Source of the DNA: Varibaculum cambriense | GTDB lineage: Bacteria > Actinomycetota > Actinomycetes > Actinomycetales > Actinomycetaceae | Assembly: GCF_002848005.1 (NCBI RefSeq) | Contig: NZ_PKHX01000003.1 | Coordinates: 235,364-299,363, forward strand | DNA length: 64,000 bases | Direction: 5' to 3' | In this document: positions 7,182-17,543 of the stretch, one piece after another | How positions within the stretch are numbered: the stretch's first letter is position 1 | How the letters are laid out: every line of letters starts with the position of its first letter | Notes under the pieces: model-generated | What the model saw: the letters and a program-made list of their open reading frames with translations, nothing else | Database searches by the model: none | What the model was told of the DNA's origin: nothing | Program-made: the position numbers and the translations under genes

Positions 7182-9050
7182 TTATTCCTCCTCGCCGCCC
7201 GCTACCGCCGCAGCTGCCGGAACGATTTTTTCTGCCCGCGCATACGCTTCCGCAAGATCCTTGCGCACCTGGTCACTTACATACTGGAAGGCATCAGCAA
7301 CTGGGATTTCGCGCCGCTCACCAGTGGCACGGCAACGCACCTCCACGGTTCCATCTTTGAGCCCGCGCCCGATTACTATCAGCCAGGGCATGCCTAGCAG
7401 TTCCGCGTCCTTGAACTTCACCCCGGCAGATACTTTCTTGCGGTCATCAATCAAAGTATCGATCCCGGCGGCGGTGAGCTGATCTCCCAGCTTTTGCGCG
7501 GCCTCGAAAAGTTCTGCCCCCTTACCAGTAACCAACACGTGCACTTGGAAGGGCGCCACATTAGTGGGCCATTTGAGCCCCACCTCATCGTGATATTCCT
7601 CGGCAATAGCAGCCATTACCCGGGAAACCCCGATCCCGTAGGAGCCCATGGTTACTACCTGGGATTTTCCGTTTTGATCTAGCACGTTTAGTCCCAGCGC
7701 TTCGGAATACTTCGTTCCGAGGGCGAATATGTGCCCGATTTCGATCCCGCGAGCGGTCTGCAAGGCTCCGGAACCATCAGGCGCCGGATCCCCGTCCCGC
7801 ACTTCGGCGGCTTCAATAAAGCCGTCCGCGCGGAAATCTCTTCCGGCCACCAGGTGATAAATGTGAGTGTCTTCTTTGCCGGCACCGGCGATCCATTCGG
7901 TACCTTCCACTACTCGCGGGTCTAGGAGACAGCGGGGACTGCCGGAGATATTCCCGTCCTCGTCTACTTTCCGATCCGGATGGTCAGGCCCAGCGCAGGT
8001 GGGACCGGTAAAGCCCGGTACGATATTGGGATAAGCGGCCATATCTTCCGGGGTGGCCATCTCTACATCTGCCCCTAGCGAAGCTTCTAGGCGGCGCATA
8101 TCAATCTCGCGATCCCCAGGTACTCCCAGCAGCAGCACTTCCCGTTTGCCATCCGCATAGGTGGCGGCCACCATAAAGGCTTTCAAAGTGTCAGCTTTAT
8201 TCCACGACCGACCATCTTCGCGCGGGAAATGCTCATTGGAGTAATCCACCAGCGCTTCAATAGTGTGTGCACCAGGAGTCTTACGTTCAATTGCCGCCGG
8301 AACCTGCGAATAATCTTGCGGCTCCGGCGCAATGGTAGTTACCGCTTCTACGTTGGCCGCATAACCGCCCTCAGAGCGTACGAAAGTATCTTCCCCGATA
8401 GCGCAGGGGAAAATAAACTCTTCCGAGCGGGAGCCTCCCATAGCGCCTGCCATCGCGGAACAAATCACGAAATCTAGCCCCAGCCGCGAGTAAATCCGCT
8501 GATAGGCGCGGCGCTGCTCTTGGTAGGAGGCTTCTAAGCCTTCATCATCGATATTGAAGGAGTAGGCGTCCTTCATAATGAATTCGCGTCCGCGAATCAG
8601 GCCTGCCCGCGGGCGCGCCTCGTCCCGATACTTTTCCTTAATCTGGTAGAGGACGACTGGCAAATCCTTGTAGGAAGAATAAAAGTCTTTCACCAGCAGA
8701 GTGAACATTTCTTCGTGAGTGGGCGCCAACAGATAGTCAGCGCCCTTGCGATCCTGCAGCTTAAACAGAGAAGGACCGAACTCTTCCCAACGGTTGGTCG
8801 CTTCATAGGGTTCGCGCGGCAGCAGCGCTGGGAAAGCCACCTCGAGCGCCCCAATCCGATCCATTTCTTCGCGTACCACCTGCTCTACGCGGCGAATCGT
8901 ACGCAGCCCCAGAGGTGTCCAAGTGTAGATCCCGGGCGCGGCGCGGCGAATATAACCGGCGCGCACCAGCAGTTTATGGGAATCCACCTCAGCATCTACC
9001 GGGTCTTCCCGCAAAGTCCTGACAAAATAAGTCGACATATTGTAAGCCAC
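7182..9050 (-). CDS. proS: Prolyl-tRNA synthetase (bacterial type)
   Basis: This 622-residue protein belongs to the bacterial-type ProRS with an editing insertion. Class II motif 1 lies near 47-78, motif 2 around THEEMF (111-116) and [13 protein letters not shown] (153-165). The editing (INS) domain occupies about 225-405, and motif 3 ([14 protein letters not shown]) is followed by the anticodon-binding domain from about 500. It charges tRNA-Pro. The start is GTG at 9050 or ATG at 9038 ([13 protein letters not shown]); neither has a clear ribosome binding site, and the second matches the usual N-terminus better. It heads the operon with def and lies just downstream of a palindromic repeat. 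Confidence 0.97.
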   Translation of the reverse strand: MAYNMSTYFVRTLREDPVDAEVDSHKLLVRAGYIRRAAPGIYTWTPLGLRTIRRVEQVVREEMDRIGALEVAFPALLPREPYEATNRWEEFGPSLFKLQDRKGADYLLAPTHEEMFTLLVKDFYSSYKDLPVVLYQIKEKYRDEARPRAGLIRGREFIMKDAYSFNIDDEGLEASYQEQRRAYQRIYSRLGLDFVICSAMAGAMGGSRSEEFIFPCAIGEDTFVRSEGGYAANVEAVTTIAPEPQDYSQVPAAIERKTPGAHTIEALVDYSNEHFPREDGRSWNKADTLKAFMVAATYADGKREVLLLGVPGDREIDMRRLEASLGADVEMATPEDMAAYPNIVPGFTGPTCAGPDHPDRKVDEDGNISGSPRCLLDPRVVEGTEWIAGAGKEDTHIYHLVAGRDFRADGFIEAAEVRDGDPAPDGSGALQTARGIEIGHIFALGTKYSEALGLNVLDQNGKSQVVTMGSYGIGVSRVMAAIAEEYHDEVGLKWPTNVAPFQVHVLVTGKGAELFEAAQKLGDQLTAAGIDTLIDDRKKVSAGVKFKDAELLGMPWLIVIGRGLKDGTVEVRCRATGERREIPVADAFQYVSDQVRKDLAEAYARAEKIVPAAAAVAGGEEE

Positions 9051-9100
9051 GTTCGCCAGTTTAGTAGATGATCCAAAGGAAGCTAAACCGCGCCGTTCTG

Positions 9101-9410
9101 GCAGGAGTGGGAAAAGATGCGCCTGTTGGCTGGACTTAAGCGGGGAGGATTGGTTTTATCCGAGCAGGCGCGGTGGGCATAAGAATTCGGAAAACGTCGC
9201 TACGTTTTCCGAATTCTTGGGCAGGAGGAAAAACCAATCCTCCTCGCGAGAAAAGTTGCTAAACTGTTGGGCTTTTTGCAGGAGTGGGAAAAGATGCGAG
9301 AGGGACACGTTATTAACCATTACCTTCAGAATCGGATACGTCCCCAATTAGAAAGTTCCAAATACGCCCTTGTCGTTTTTACAAGGCTCACCGGGGTCCC
9401 CCGAGCGCTT
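9101..9410. repeat. Palindromic intergenic repeat, right copy
   Basis: The gene-free region between ispG and proS contains a long two-tier palindrome. The outer arms 9144-9157 and 9230-9243 pair over 14 bp, and the inner arms 9181-9197 and 9202-9218 pair over 17 bp with a 4-base loop. It is flanked by identical 21-base direct repeats (9101-9121 and 9278-9298). A 28-base block at 9383-9410 is identical to 6626-6653. No reading frame here is convincing. Confidence 0.8.
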
Positions 9411-9430
9411 TTCCCGCTCCTGCCCTAAGA

Positions 9431-10579
9431 CTAGGCGATTACCTCGACTTCGCCGGAGCCTTCTTCTAGGCCTAGCAGCTCAGCTTGGCGGTGCGCCTCC
9501 GCAATCAAGGTAGGCACGATTTCCTCCTCGGGAACCGTCTTAATCACTTTGCCTTTGATAAAGATCTTGCCTTTGCCGTTACCGCTGGCTACACCCAAGT
9601 CGGCCTCGCGCGCCTCGCCAGGCCCGTTTACAACGCACCCCATTACCGCTACTCGCAGCGGCACTTTAATTTCGTCTTTCAAGGCATCAGTAACGGCGTT
9701 TGCCAACTTGTAAACATCAACTTGGGCGCGCCCGCAAGACGGGCAGGAAACAATCTCTAGGGTGCGTTCTTTTAGCCCCATCGACTGCAGGATTTCAATG
9801 CCGACTTTGATTTCTTCTACCGGATCAGCAGATAGCGACACTCGGATAGTATCCCCGATGCCTTGACGCAGCAGCGCTCCGAAAGCGGTCGCGGATTTAA
9901 TAGTGCCTTGGAAAGCCGGTCCCGCCTCGGTTACTCCCAAGTGCAGCGGCCAATCCCCCATTTCACTCAGCAGCTCGTAGGCGCGAATCATGGTTACCGG
10001 GTCATGGTGTTTAACCGAGATTGCGAAGTCGTGAAAATCGTATTGCTCAAAGAGCCGCGCCTCATTAACCGCCGATTCTGCCAGTGCTTCCGGAGTGGCT
10101 TTGCCGTGGCGCGCCATTACCCTGGGATCCAGGGAGCCGGCATTGATCCCGATTCGCAAAGCGGTGCCGTGCTGGCGGGCGCATTTGGTAATTTCTTCTA
10201 CCTGGTCATCGAATTTGCGGATATTTCCGGGGTTAACCCGCACCCCTGCGCACCCGCCTTCAATCGCGGCGAACACATATTTAGGTTGGAAGTGAATATC
10301 AGCTACCACCGGAATAGTAGATTTTTGCGCAATTACCGGTAGCGCCTCCGCATCATCGGCGCTGGGACACGCGACCCGCACAATATCGCAGCCGGCAGCG
10401 GTTAGTTCCGCGATCTGCTGCAGGGTAGCCCCAATATCGGTGGTTTTGGTGGTGCACATGGATTGCACGCTGATGGGGGCATCCCCCCCAATGTCTACGC
10501 TTCCGCAATGAATCTTGCGAGTTTTCTTCCGCGGAAAACCCATCGGCTTTACTTCCGGCATTCCTAGTTCAACACTCAC
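9431..10579 (-). CDS. ispG: 4-hydroxy-3-methylbut-2-en-1-yl diphosphate synthase (GcpE)
   Basis: This 382-residue enzyme converts MEcPP to HMBPP in the MEP isoprenoid pathway. It has the N-terminal TIM barrel ([32 protein letters not shown]) and the C-terminal [4Fe-4S] domain with cysteines in [11 protein letters not shown] and [11 protein letters not shown]. The annotated GTG at 10579 has only a close AGGA; ATG 10543 ([14 protein letters not shown]), preceded by GGAAG, is an alternative. Together with dxr, two genes upstream, it supplies the same pathway. The ispG-rseP-dxr order is conserved in actinobacteria (Rv2868c-Rv2870c). Confidence 0.97.
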   Translation of the reverse strand: MSVELGMPEVKPMGFPRKKTRKIHCGSVDIGGDAPISVQSMCTTKTTDIGATLQQIAELTAAGCDIVRVACPSADDAEALPVIAQKSTIPVVADIHFQPKYVFAAIEGGCAGVRVNPGNIRKFDDQVEEITKCARQHGTALRIGINAGSLDPRVMARHGKATPEALAESAVNEARLFEQYDFHDFAISVKHHDPVTMIRAYELLSEMGDWPLHLGVTEAGPAFQGTIKSATAFGALLRQGIGDTIRVSLSADPVEEIKVGIEILQSMGLKERTLEIVSCPSCGRAQVDVYKLANAVTDALKDEIKVPLRVAVMGCVVNGPGEAREADLGVASGNGKGKIFIKGKVIKTVPEEEIVPTLIAEAHRQAELLGLEEGSGEVEVIA

Positions 10580-10716
10580 GTTCCTATTATGACGCTTTAG
10601 AGCGTTAAACCCCTACTTTCCCCAAGCCTTCCCCTCTACCTGCACCGTTACTCGCTGTATTGCGGACACCTCGAGGCTGATATCGAGAGTTAGACCATTA
10701 GTAATATCGCCAGAGG

Positions 10717-12006
10717 CTACGGCAGACGAATCGGATCCACAATATCGGCCACCATCAGCAGCACCGTCATCGCAATCAGCAGCCCCGCCACCACATAGGT
10801 TAAGGGCACGGCTTTCGCAGCATCAATCGGGCCGGGAGCCGGACGCGAACGCAGCCGCGCATAACTGTTCTTGATTCCTTGCCAACAAGCGCCGGCAATA
10901 TGTCCCCCATCTAAGGGCGGCAGCGGAATCAGATTAAATACAAACAGCGCCATATTTAGCGAAGCCAGCAGAGACAGCATTCCTCCGGCGCGGTCAGCGA
11001 AAGTAATCTGGGTGGCAGGAGCCGCTCCGATTTCTCCGGCGATGCGCCCTACCCCCAAAACCGACATGATTCCGGAGCTATCGCGCGGGGTGTCGGTAAA
11101 TACCGCAACTCCCACCTCCCAGACAGCTACCGGGAGTTTTAAGACCACTGCTCCGGTTTGATAAAACATTTGCCACATGGTTTGCCCATAGGTGGCCAGC
11201 CCGGTGCTTTGCCGCACCGAACGCGCATAAAGCCCGGCTTTCCCCTCTACCCCGGAAAGCTGCAGGTCAAGAACTTCCCCGCCACGCTGGACTGACACAG
11301 TGGCGTCCCCATGGGTAGCTTTAGCGTATTTTCGCAGGTCTTCCCAGGTGTTAATTTTTTTGCCATCCCAAGCGAGTAATTTGTCTCCCGGTTTAATCCC
11401 GGCTTTGGCTCCCGGGGAAGGCTGGGCGCCCTCCTGGGAGCATTCGACTACTTGACCGGCTTTTAAGCAGACGGCTTTATCGACGGTGGTGGTGGGGGTA
11501 GCAATCCCGATCCCCAGCATCGCTATCCCCATCAGTACAAACGCCAGGAATAGGTTCATGACCGGTCCGCCAAACATAACCACTAGGCGGCGGGAAACCG
11601 GCAGGTTGTAAAAGGCACGTTGGCGCTGAGATAAGGGAATCTCAGACAGCGAGGCGTCGCGGGCTTCCTGTGACCAGGTAGGAACCAACTTTTCGGCTTC
11701 CTCCGGGTCGAGGGCGCGTGCCTGGCGTACCGAAAGTTTCTTGCCGTCCAGCTTGTAACCAAATTGATCCGGGTCGCCGGGACCGTACATTCCCAGGATG
11801 CGACAATATCCTCCTAAGAGGAAGGCTTTTACTCCGTACTCGGTTTCCCCGTGTTTGCGGGAAAACAAGGTGGGGCCAAAACCAATCATGAATTGGGGAA
11901 CTAACGCCCCGAACTTCTTAGCGGGCAGCAGATGCCCACATTCATGCAGGCCAATAGAGATAATCAGCCCGATAACTAGAATTATTATTCCCAGCAAAAA
12001 CGCCAT
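10717..12006 (-). CDS. rseP: Site-2 intramembrane zinc metalloprotease (RseP/Rip1 type, M50)
   Basis: This 429-residue membrane protease has the zinc motif HECGH at 21-25 inside the first membrane segment. A PDZ domain (AGIKPGDKLLAWDGKKINTWEDL) lies near 200-260, and the C-terminal NLIPLPPLDGGH supplies the third metal ligand. It cuts membrane-embedded substrates such as anti-sigma factors. It corresponds to Rip1 (Rv2869c) of M. tuberculosis by position between dxr and ispG. A long segment between the first membrane helix and the PDZ domain (LDPEEAEKLVPTWSQEARDA) is hydrophilic, as in other actinobacterial members. Confidence 0.93.
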   Translation of the reverse strand: MAFLLGIIILVIGLIISIGLHECGHLLPAKKFGALVPQFMIGFGPTLFSRKHGETEYGVKAFLLGGYCRILGMYGPGDPDQFGYKLDGKKLSVRQARALDPEEAEKLVPTWSQEARDASLSEIPLSQRQRAFYNLPVSRRLVVMFGGPVMNLFLAFVLMGIAMLGIGIATPTTTVDKAVCLKAGQVVECSQEGAQPSPGAKAGIKPGDKLLAWDGKKINTWEDLRKYAKATHGDATVSVQRGGEVLDLQLSGVEGKAGLYARSVRQSTGLATYGQTMWQMFYQTGAVVLKLPVAVWEVGVAVFTDTPRDSSGIMSVLGVGRIAGEIGAAPATQITFADRAGGMLSLLASLNMALFVFNLIPLPPLDGGHIAGACWQGIKNSYARLRSRPAPGPIDAAKAVPLTYVVAGLLIAMTVLLMVADIVDPIRLP

Positions 12007-12015
12007 AGGGATACC

Positions 12016-13230
12016 CTACCTAGCGTTCATGACAATTTGCTGAGCCTTACCCTTCGCCCAGGTTTGGGCTTCCATAATTTGGGTTAAATCTGGATTATCA
12101 ATACCGGTATGTTCGCCTAATACTTGCGCTAGCGAATCCACTATTTGCAGGTAGGGCAAGTCTCCGTCCAGGAAGGCATCGACGAATACTTCATTGGCAG
12201 CGTTATAGACCGCCGGATGGGAGGCTGAGGTAGCCACTGCCTGGCGCGCCAGTTGTATCGCGGGGAAAGTTTCATGATCCACCGGTTCAAATGTCCATTG
12301 CTGAGCGCGGGTGAAATCCAGGGGGGTGACGGTTTTTTCGAGGCGGGTCGGCCAATCTAGTCCCAGAGCAATCGGCAGGCGCATATCGGGCGGGGAAGCC
12401 TGCAAAATAGTGGCTCCATCGCGCCAAGTCACCCCGGAGTGAATAATCGACTGGGGGTGAATCACCGGCACAATATTCTCGGGCGCAACATCAAATAGCA
12501 AGTGCGCTTCAATCAGTTCCAAACCCTTATTTACCAGGGTAGAAGAGTTGATAGTCACCACCGGTCCCATCGACCAAGTGGGGTGATTAAGGGCTTGCTG
12601 CGCGCTAACCTGAGCTAAATCCGCACGTTTCTTACCTCGGAACGGCCCGCCAGAGGCGGTGAGGATAATCTGGCTGACCTCACTGCATCCATCCTGGTTT
12701 TCACTGGTTAGCCCCTTATGGTGAACCCCGCTCGCTAAAGCCTGTGCAATCGCCGAATGTTCGGAGTCTACCGGTACGATCTGCCCGGGGCGCTGACAGG
12801 CAGCCTTCACTAAGGCGCCGCCTACAATCAAAGATTCTTTATTTGCCAGTGCTAAGGTAGCTCCGCTTTCCAAGGCCGCTAAAGTCGGCGCCAAGCCCAC
12901 TCCGCCAGTAATTCCATTGAGTACTACCGCTTCGCGGCTAGCTTTCCCTGCCACTCGCGCACTCGCGTCTTCCCCGGTCAGGATCTCGGGTTGATAGTTT
13001 TCGCCTCCAGGAAGTTCTGCAGCTAGCGCCCTGGCGAATTCCTCACCCCTATCTTGGGAAATCGCTACTATCTCGGGGCGGAACCGGGCGGCTTGGCTGG
13101 CCAGTAAAGAGAGATTAGCCCCGCCGGCGCTGAGAGCCCGGACACAAAACCGTTTAGAGTTCTGAGCGATTACCTCCAGCGCTTGAGTACCAATGGATCC
13201 GGTGGATCCCAAGATGAAAACGTCGCGCAC
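12016..13230 (-). CDS. dxr: 1-deoxy-D-xylulose 5-phosphate reductoisomerase
   Basis: This 404-residue enzyme makes 2-C-methyl-D-erythritol 4-phosphate from DXP with NADPH, the first committed step of the MEP pathway. It has the Rossmann start VFILGSTGSIGTQALEVI, the LANKESLIVGG segment, the metal-site VPVDSEHSAIAQAL, the flexible-loop ASGGPFRG and the NHPTWSMGPVVTINSSTLVNKGLELIEAH motifs. The start is GTG at 13230, with GGGAGGGG just upstream. It ends 9 bases before rseP. Confidence 0.97.
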   Translation of the reverse strand: MRDVFILGSTGSIGTQALEVIAQNSKRFCVRALSAGGANLSLLASQAARFRPEIVAISQDRGEEFARALAAELPGGENYQPEILTGEDASARVAGKASREAVVLNGITGGVGLAPTLAALESGATLALANKESLIVGGALVKAACQRPGQIVPVDSEHSAIAQALASGVHHKGLTSENQDGCSEVSQIILTASGGPFRGKKRADLAQVSAQQALNHPTWSMGPVVTINSSTLVNKGLELIEAHLLFDVAPENIVPVIHPQSIIHSGVTWRDGATILQASPPDMRLPIALGLDWPTRLEKTVTPLDFTRAQQWTFEPVDHETFPAIQLARQAVATSASHPAVYNAANEVFVDAFLDGDLPYLQIVDSLAQVLGEHTGIDNPDLTQIMEAQTWAKGKAQQIVMNAR

Positions 13231-13284
13231 TGCCCCTCCCCGATTGGAAAAATATTTTGCTGGCTGGTAGCAGAACTTAAATGC

Positions 13285-13836
13285 TTATTCCACCGCGAGC
13301 AGTACTTCTACTGCGCGCGAGAGATAGGCGTCAACTACGCCCTCTTTATAAGCTTTTTCATTCTTAGCGGTTTTGAAAGTGGCTTTGCGAATCTCGGAGG
13401 AGGTAATCCCCTCGTCCGAATCGAAATACTGTGCCAGCCGGTCAAGCAACTCATCTACCTGCACCGCGTCATAGCCTTTTCCGTCCGGATGGGCGAAGCG
13501 TTTGCCCCGCGGACGTAGCATCCTCGGATAAAGGGTGGTTGCCCGCTGCGCAACCCGCTCCATCCAGGCTTGGGAACCGTTAACTGCCACGTTATCGGCG
13601 CGGTCACGGCGCACGAACGCCGCCTCTAGGCGATCCATCGCCTGGTCGATCGCGCTAGTTTGATAACCGCGACGTACCAGGTCAAAATGGGCACCTCGTA
13701 CCTGGGCAGCCGAAAACTTTTCTGCCGGCACCCCGCCCTCATAGGCCTTGCGGGCATCAGCAAAGAACTCGTCTACTTGGGACGGGTCATATCCGCGGGT
13801 AAAAAAACCGGCTCGCGGGAAATTGGTTTCACTCAC
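13285..13836 (-). CDS. DivIVA-domain protein with two repeats
   Basis: This 183-residue protein contains short DivIVA-type motifs. One is at the N-terminus (FFTRGYDPSQVDEFFADARKAY), with a related VRRGYQTSAIDQAMDRLEAAF near residue 55, and another in the C-terminal half (GKGYDAVQVDELLDRLAQYF). Such motifs form membrane-associated coiled coils at poles and septa in DivIVA/Wag31, but this short protein has no long coiled coil. It overlaps the rlmN end by 8 bases and precedes dxr. Comparable two-motif proteins occur in other actinobacteria at this position, with unknown function. Confidence 0.8.
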   Translation of the reverse strand: MSETNFPRAGFFTRGYDPSQVDEFFADARKAYEGGVPAEKFSAAQVRGAHFDLVRRGYQTSAIDQAMDRLEAAFVRRDRADNVAVNGSQAWMERVAQRATTLYPRMLRPRGKRFAHPDGKGYDAVQVDELLDRLAQYFDSDEGITSSEIRKATFKTAKNEKAYKEGVVDAYLSRAVEVLLAVE

Positions 13837-15157
13837 TTCCCAGCCTCTCCTTCATAGATTTAGTTGCCAATTGGCCACATGCTCCGTCAATATCCTGTCC
13901 GCGGGTATCACGGATAGTGGTAGTGATACCTTTACTTTCCAGAGTATCCACAAATTCTGCTTGGACGCGGGATTCACTCGCCGTCCAGATCGATCCGGGA
14001 GTGGGATTTAGCGGAATTGGGTTCACATGCGCCCAGCCGCGCCCACGCGCATTCAGCAAATCTGCCAGCAGCCCCGCCCTCCAGGCTTGATCATTCATAT
14101 TCTTAATCAGGGCGTATTCGATCGAGACCCGCCTGCCAGTAGCTTGAAAATATTCGTAAGCCGCATCTAGCAGTTCACTGACTTTAAAGCGCGAGTTCAA
14201 AGGAATCAGTTGGTCACGCAGTTCATCATCGGGGGCATGTAGTGAAATCGCCAAGGTGACCGGAATTTTTTCTGCCGTCAGCTTCTTAATCCCCGGCACT
14301 AGTCCCACCGTGGAAACCGTGATTCCCCGCGCCGCCATCCCGAATCCTTCCGGCGGATCAGCTATCAGGCGGCGCACCGCGCCCAGTACTGCCCGATAGT
14401 TCACCATCGGCTCCCCCATCCCCATAAACACCACATTGGAGAGGTGGCAGGGATCCCCGCCCAGTTCGCCCTCTTCACAGGCTTTACGTGCCAGGCGTAC
14501 CTGTTCCACGATTTCGGCGGTAGAAAGATTGCGGGTCAGCCCCATCTGTCCGGTAGCACAAAATGGGCAGGCCATTCCGCATCCCACTTCGCAAGAAATA
14601 CAGAGGGTAGCGCGGGAGGGATAGCGCATTAGCACTGATTCGACTTCGGCGCCGTCAAAAAGCCGCCAGAGGTATTTGCGGGTCATCCCTTGGTCACCGC
14701 TGCGCACCACTACTTGTTCAACTAGCGGCGGAAAAGCCAGGTCAGTAAGTTCTTCTCGTCCTTTAGCGGGCAGATCCGACATTACCTGCGGATCAGTTGT
14801 CAGGTGGGTAAAATAGTGACGCGATAACTGGTCGGCGCGAAAAGCCGGAAAACCGGCCTCTTTTAGCAACTGTTTGCGTCCCGCCAGGTCAAAATCGGCC
14901 AGATGCGCCTGCGGTTTGGCTCGTCTCGTTGCTTGAAAACGTAGCACCGGACGCGCATCCGGGCTGCTAGCACCCTCGGGGGCTTGATCGGTGGGCATTA
15001 CTTGAGCGGGATCGCGCCGGGGCTTAGCGCGACGCATCAACTCTTTATCGCCAGCGGAGCCGCTAGCCTGACCGGCAGAGCCAGCGCCATTAAAAGATGT
15101 GCGCCCTCTGCCGGGTTTCCGCTTCTCACCCGATCCGGTTTGCTTTAGCTTTGCCAT
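13829..15157 (-). CDS. rlmN: 23S rRNA (adenine-2503-C2)-methyltransferase RlmN
   Basis: This 442-residue radical-SAM enzyme also methylates A37 of some tRNAs. The radical-SAM cluster cysteines are C193, C197 and C200 in GCGMACPFC, the GMGEPMVNY motif is present, and the conserved methyl-carrier cysteine is probably in DGACGQLATK near the C-terminus. The first 80 or so residues form a basic, Gly/Ser/Ala-rich extension not needed in the core family, so the true start could be downstream. The gene lies 16 bases after cdsA, in the conserved frr-cdsA-rlmN order. Confidence 0.95.
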   Translation of the reverse strand: MAKLKQTGSGEKRKPGRGRTSFNGAGSAGQASGSAGDKELMRRAKPRRDPAQVMPTDQAPEGASSPDARPVLRFQATRRAKPQAHLADFDLAGRKQLLKEAGFPAFRADQLSRHYFTHLTTDPQVMSDLPAKGREELTDLAFPPLVEQVVVRSGDQGMTRKYLWRLFDGAEVESVLMRYPSRATLCISCEVGCGMACPFCATGQMGLTRNLSTAEIVEQVRLARKACEEGELGGDPCHLSNVVFMGMGEPMVNYRAVLGAVRRLIADPPEGFGMAARGITVSTVGLVPGIKKLTAEKIPVTLAISLHAPDDELRDQLIPLNSRFKVSELLDAAYEYFQATGRRVSIEYALIKNMNDQAWRAGLLADLLNARGRGWAHVNPIPLNPTPGSIWTASESRVQAEFVDTLESKGITTTIRDTRGQDIDGACGQLATKSMKERLGSE

Positions 15158-15173
15158 TTATATTTTCGCGCCC

Positions 15174-16064
15174 CTAAAAGATCCACAGGGACACTAGGAA
15201 AAACAGAGGCACGGTGATTAGCAGCGAGTCTAAACGATCCATTACTCCCCCATGACCAGGTAGTAAGTTACCCATGTCTTTTAACTGCAAATCTCGTTTA
15301 ATCAGGGATTCTCCTAAATCACCACAGGTGGCAATGATGGGAGTCAGGATCCCCAGCACCCCGATTGCCCAAAGCGGAGTTCCGGTCACCCAAACCGCAA
15401 TTGCGGCGGCGACCGTACACATCACTACCGAACCGGCGAATCCTTCCCAAGATTTGGCAGGAGACACCGCTGGAGCCATCGGGTGCTTGCCTTTAAGCAC
15501 CCCCGCCGCGTAGCCCCCAATATCGTTACAGATGGTGATCACGATCCACACGATAATCGGGGCGGGATGATGCGGATTATGCAGCATAATCACCACGAAC
15601 GAGGCCAAGAATGGCAGATAAATGGCAACAAAACTAGTCACCAACAGGTCACGGGTGGCATGCTTGGAAGGACCACTGCTCAGACGCCAGATAGCACAGG
15701 CGATCAAAGTAGCTAGTAGCGCCGCCCATACCCCCTCGGGTCCGAGCAGGTAGGCGCATAGCAACATCCCGATACTGCCTACCACTAGGGGCGGCAAACA
15801 CAGTTTGACTTTAATCCGGGATACGGCGGTAGCCATCTCCACTTCCGCCATCACTGCCACCACCATAATGAACACCAAGAAAAATACCGGTGGTGCCAGC
15901 AGCATCGCTAACGCCAAGGCGCCAAGGCTTACCCCTACCGCAATTGAGGCGGGTAGGTTACGTCCTGCCCGCGACTTTTTCGGTTTCGCAGGCGGGTTCT
16001 TAGTAGGTTCTGCGGTCATCGCAGACGCAGATCCCTCGCTTAAGGCGTGAGGGCGGTGACTCAA
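15174..16064 (-). CDS. cdsA: Phosphatidate cytidylyltransferase
   Basis: This 296-residue polytopic membrane enzyme makes CDP-diacylglycerol for phospholipid synthesis. The C-terminal CTP-transferase signature is complete: SLIKRDLQLKDMGNLLPGHGG followed by VMDR. About eight hydrophobic segments span the protein after a basic N-terminal tail. The start is a TTG that directly abuts the frr TAG, with GGAG six bases upstream. A later ATG at 16019 has only a badly spaced site. Confidence 0.95.
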   Translation of the reverse strand: MSHRPHALSEGSASAMTAEPTKNPPAKPKKSRAGRNLPASIAVGVSLGALALAMLLAPPVFFLVFIMVVAVMAEVEMATAVSRIKVKLCLPPLVVGSIGMLLCAYLLGPEGVWAALLATLIACAIWRLSSGPSKHATRDLLVTSFVAIYLPFLASFVVIMLHNPHHPAPIIVWIVITICNDIGGYAAGVLKGKHPMAPAVSPAKSWEGFAGSVVMCTVAAAIAVWVTGTPLWAIGVLGILTPIIATCGDLGESLIKRDLQLKDMGNLLPGHGGVMDRLDSLLITVPLFFLVSLWIF

Positions 16065-16622
16065 CTACATCTCCATTAGTTCTTTTTCTTTGGCCTCTAA
16101 CAGGGCATCCATAGCGTCTACCTGCTTTTTCGTCAAAGCCTCGATTTCTTTTTCTGCCCGTGCTACTTCGTCCTCGCCGGCATCGCCATCTTTCTTTAGC
16201 TTACCCAGCTGATCCATAGCTTTACGGCGAATACCGCGAATGGTAACCCGGCCTTCCTCGGCCTTTTGTCCCGCTAGTTTTACGTAGTCCCGGCGGCGCT
16301 CCTCAGTCAGTTCCGGAAGAGTCACCCGGATATGATTACCTTCATCGGTGGGGTAAACTCCCAGGTCGCTGTCCCGAACTGCCTTGATAACGTCGTTGGT
16401 AGAGGACTTATCATAAGGGGCGATCAGCACGGTGCGCGGCTCCGGGATATTAATAGTAGCCAGTTGCTGCAAGGGCGTAGGTGCCCCATAGTACTCCACC
16501 AAAATCGGGTTGAACATGGCGGCATTGGCTCGCCCGGTGCGAATCGCGGTGAACTCTTCCCGGGAAAACTCGATGGCTTTTTCCATCTTGTCCTCGGCTT
16601 CGAGCAGAATATCGTCAATCAC
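16065..16622 (-). CDS. frr: Ribosome recycling factor
   Basis: This 185-residue protein splits post-termination ribosomes together with EF-G. It shows the RRF pattern: an N-terminal helix (EAEDKMEKAIEFSREEFTAIRTGRANAAMFNPILVEYYG), the domain II beta-part (TPLQQLATINIPEPRTVLIAPYD) and C-terminal long helices (LTEERRRDYVKLAGQKAEEGRVTIRGIRRKAMDQL). The GTG start at 16622 follows AAGGAG. It begins 4 bases after pyrH, the near-universal pyrH-frr pairing. Confidence 0.97.
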   Translation of the reverse strand: MIDDILLEAEDKMEKAIEFSREEFTAIRTGRANAAMFNPILVEYYGAPTPLQQLATINIPEPRTVLIAPYDKSSTNDVIKAVRDSDLGVYPTDEGNHIRVTLPELTEERRRDYVKLAGQKAEEGRVTIRGIRRKAMDQLGKLKKDGDAGEDEVARAEKEIEALTKKQVDAMDALLEAKEKELMEM

Positions 16623-16626
16623 TTGG

Positions 16627-17361
16627 TTACTCCTTGTCAGCAGAAACTAATGTACCGATTGTCTCACCTAGCAGCGCCGAAGTAACGTTGCCGGGCTCAG
16701 ACATTCCAAATACCCGAGTATTTAGGTGGTTATCCATACAGAGGCTGAAAGCAGTGGCATCCATAACCTTCAGTTCCTTCTGTAGGGCTTCTTGGTAGGT
16801 AAGGTGGTCAAACCGGGTGGCACTGGGGTCGCTATTGGGATCTGCACTATAAACCCCATCAACCCCGTTTTTACCTACCAAAAGCTCTTGGCAATGGGTT
16901 TCGAGGGCGCGCTGGGCGCTCACGGTGTCGGTAGAAAAGAACGGTAATCCCGATCCGGCACCGAAGATCACTACCCGACCTTTCTCCATATGGCGCACTG
17001 CCTTTAAGGGGATATAGGGTTCAGCGATTTGCCCCATAGTGATGGCAGTCTGTACCCGAGTGGTTACGCCTGCCTGTTCTAGCAGATCCTGCAAGGCCAG
17101 GGAGTTCATTACCGTTCCGAGCATTCCCATATAGTCGGCGCGCGCCCGATCGAGGCCGCGCTGGGAAAGTTCCGCGCCCCGGAAAAAGTTTCCGCCGCCT
17201 ACTACCACTGCGACCTGGACTCCTTGCTCGACTGCCGCCCCAATCTGGTGAGCTACCGAGTTTATTACGTCTAGATCCATGCCGACTTGTCCGCCCCCAA
17301 AGACTTCGCCGGATACTTTCAGCATCACTCTGCGTTGTTTATTTCCGACTTTTTGGTTCAC
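16627..17361 (-). CDS. pyrH: UMP kinase
   Basis: This 244-residue member of the amino-acid-kinase fold phosphorylates UMP to UDP in pyrimidine synthesis. Motifs present are [12 protein letters not shown] (phosphate binding), [31 protein letters not shown] and [17 protein letters not shown]. The start is GTG 17361, after AAGGGG. It is the first gene of the pyrH-frr-cdsA run and is separated from tsf by a strong terminator, so it likely has its own promoter in the 183-base gap. Confidence 0.97.
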   Translation of the reverse strand: MNQKVGNKQRRVMLKVSGEVFGGGQVGMDLDVINSVAHQIGAAVEQGVQVAVVVGGGNFFRGAELSQRGLDRARADYMGMLGTVMNSLALQDLLEQAGVTTRVQTAITMGQIAEPYIPLKAVRHMEKGRVVIFGAGSGLPFFSTDTVSAQRALETHCQELLVGKNGVDGVYSADPNSDPSATRFDHLTYQEALQKELKVMDATAFSLCMDNHLNTRVFGMSEPGNVTSALLGETIGTLVSADKE

Positions 17362-17498
17362 CCTTATCCCCTTAAATATCGTTGTTTCCTTGCGGGCAGC
17401 ACGCCTGTTACTACCTTAACCCGAAGCATTGAACCTGGGGTGCTTCTCCCCGAGATCTAGTGTTATTGGAACGAAACTATTTTTTACTGACCGGACAT

Positions 17499-17537
17499 AA
17501 AGAGGTGGCCTCAGGATTTTCCTGAGGCCACCTCTTT
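17499..17537 (-). terminator. Terminator between tsf and pyrH
   Basis: A perfect 17-bp stem (17499-17515 with 17521-17537) and a 5-base loop, 6 bases after the tsf stop. The following T-run is short, but the stem is very stable. Confidence 0.85.
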
Positions 17538-17543
17538 ATTTGC

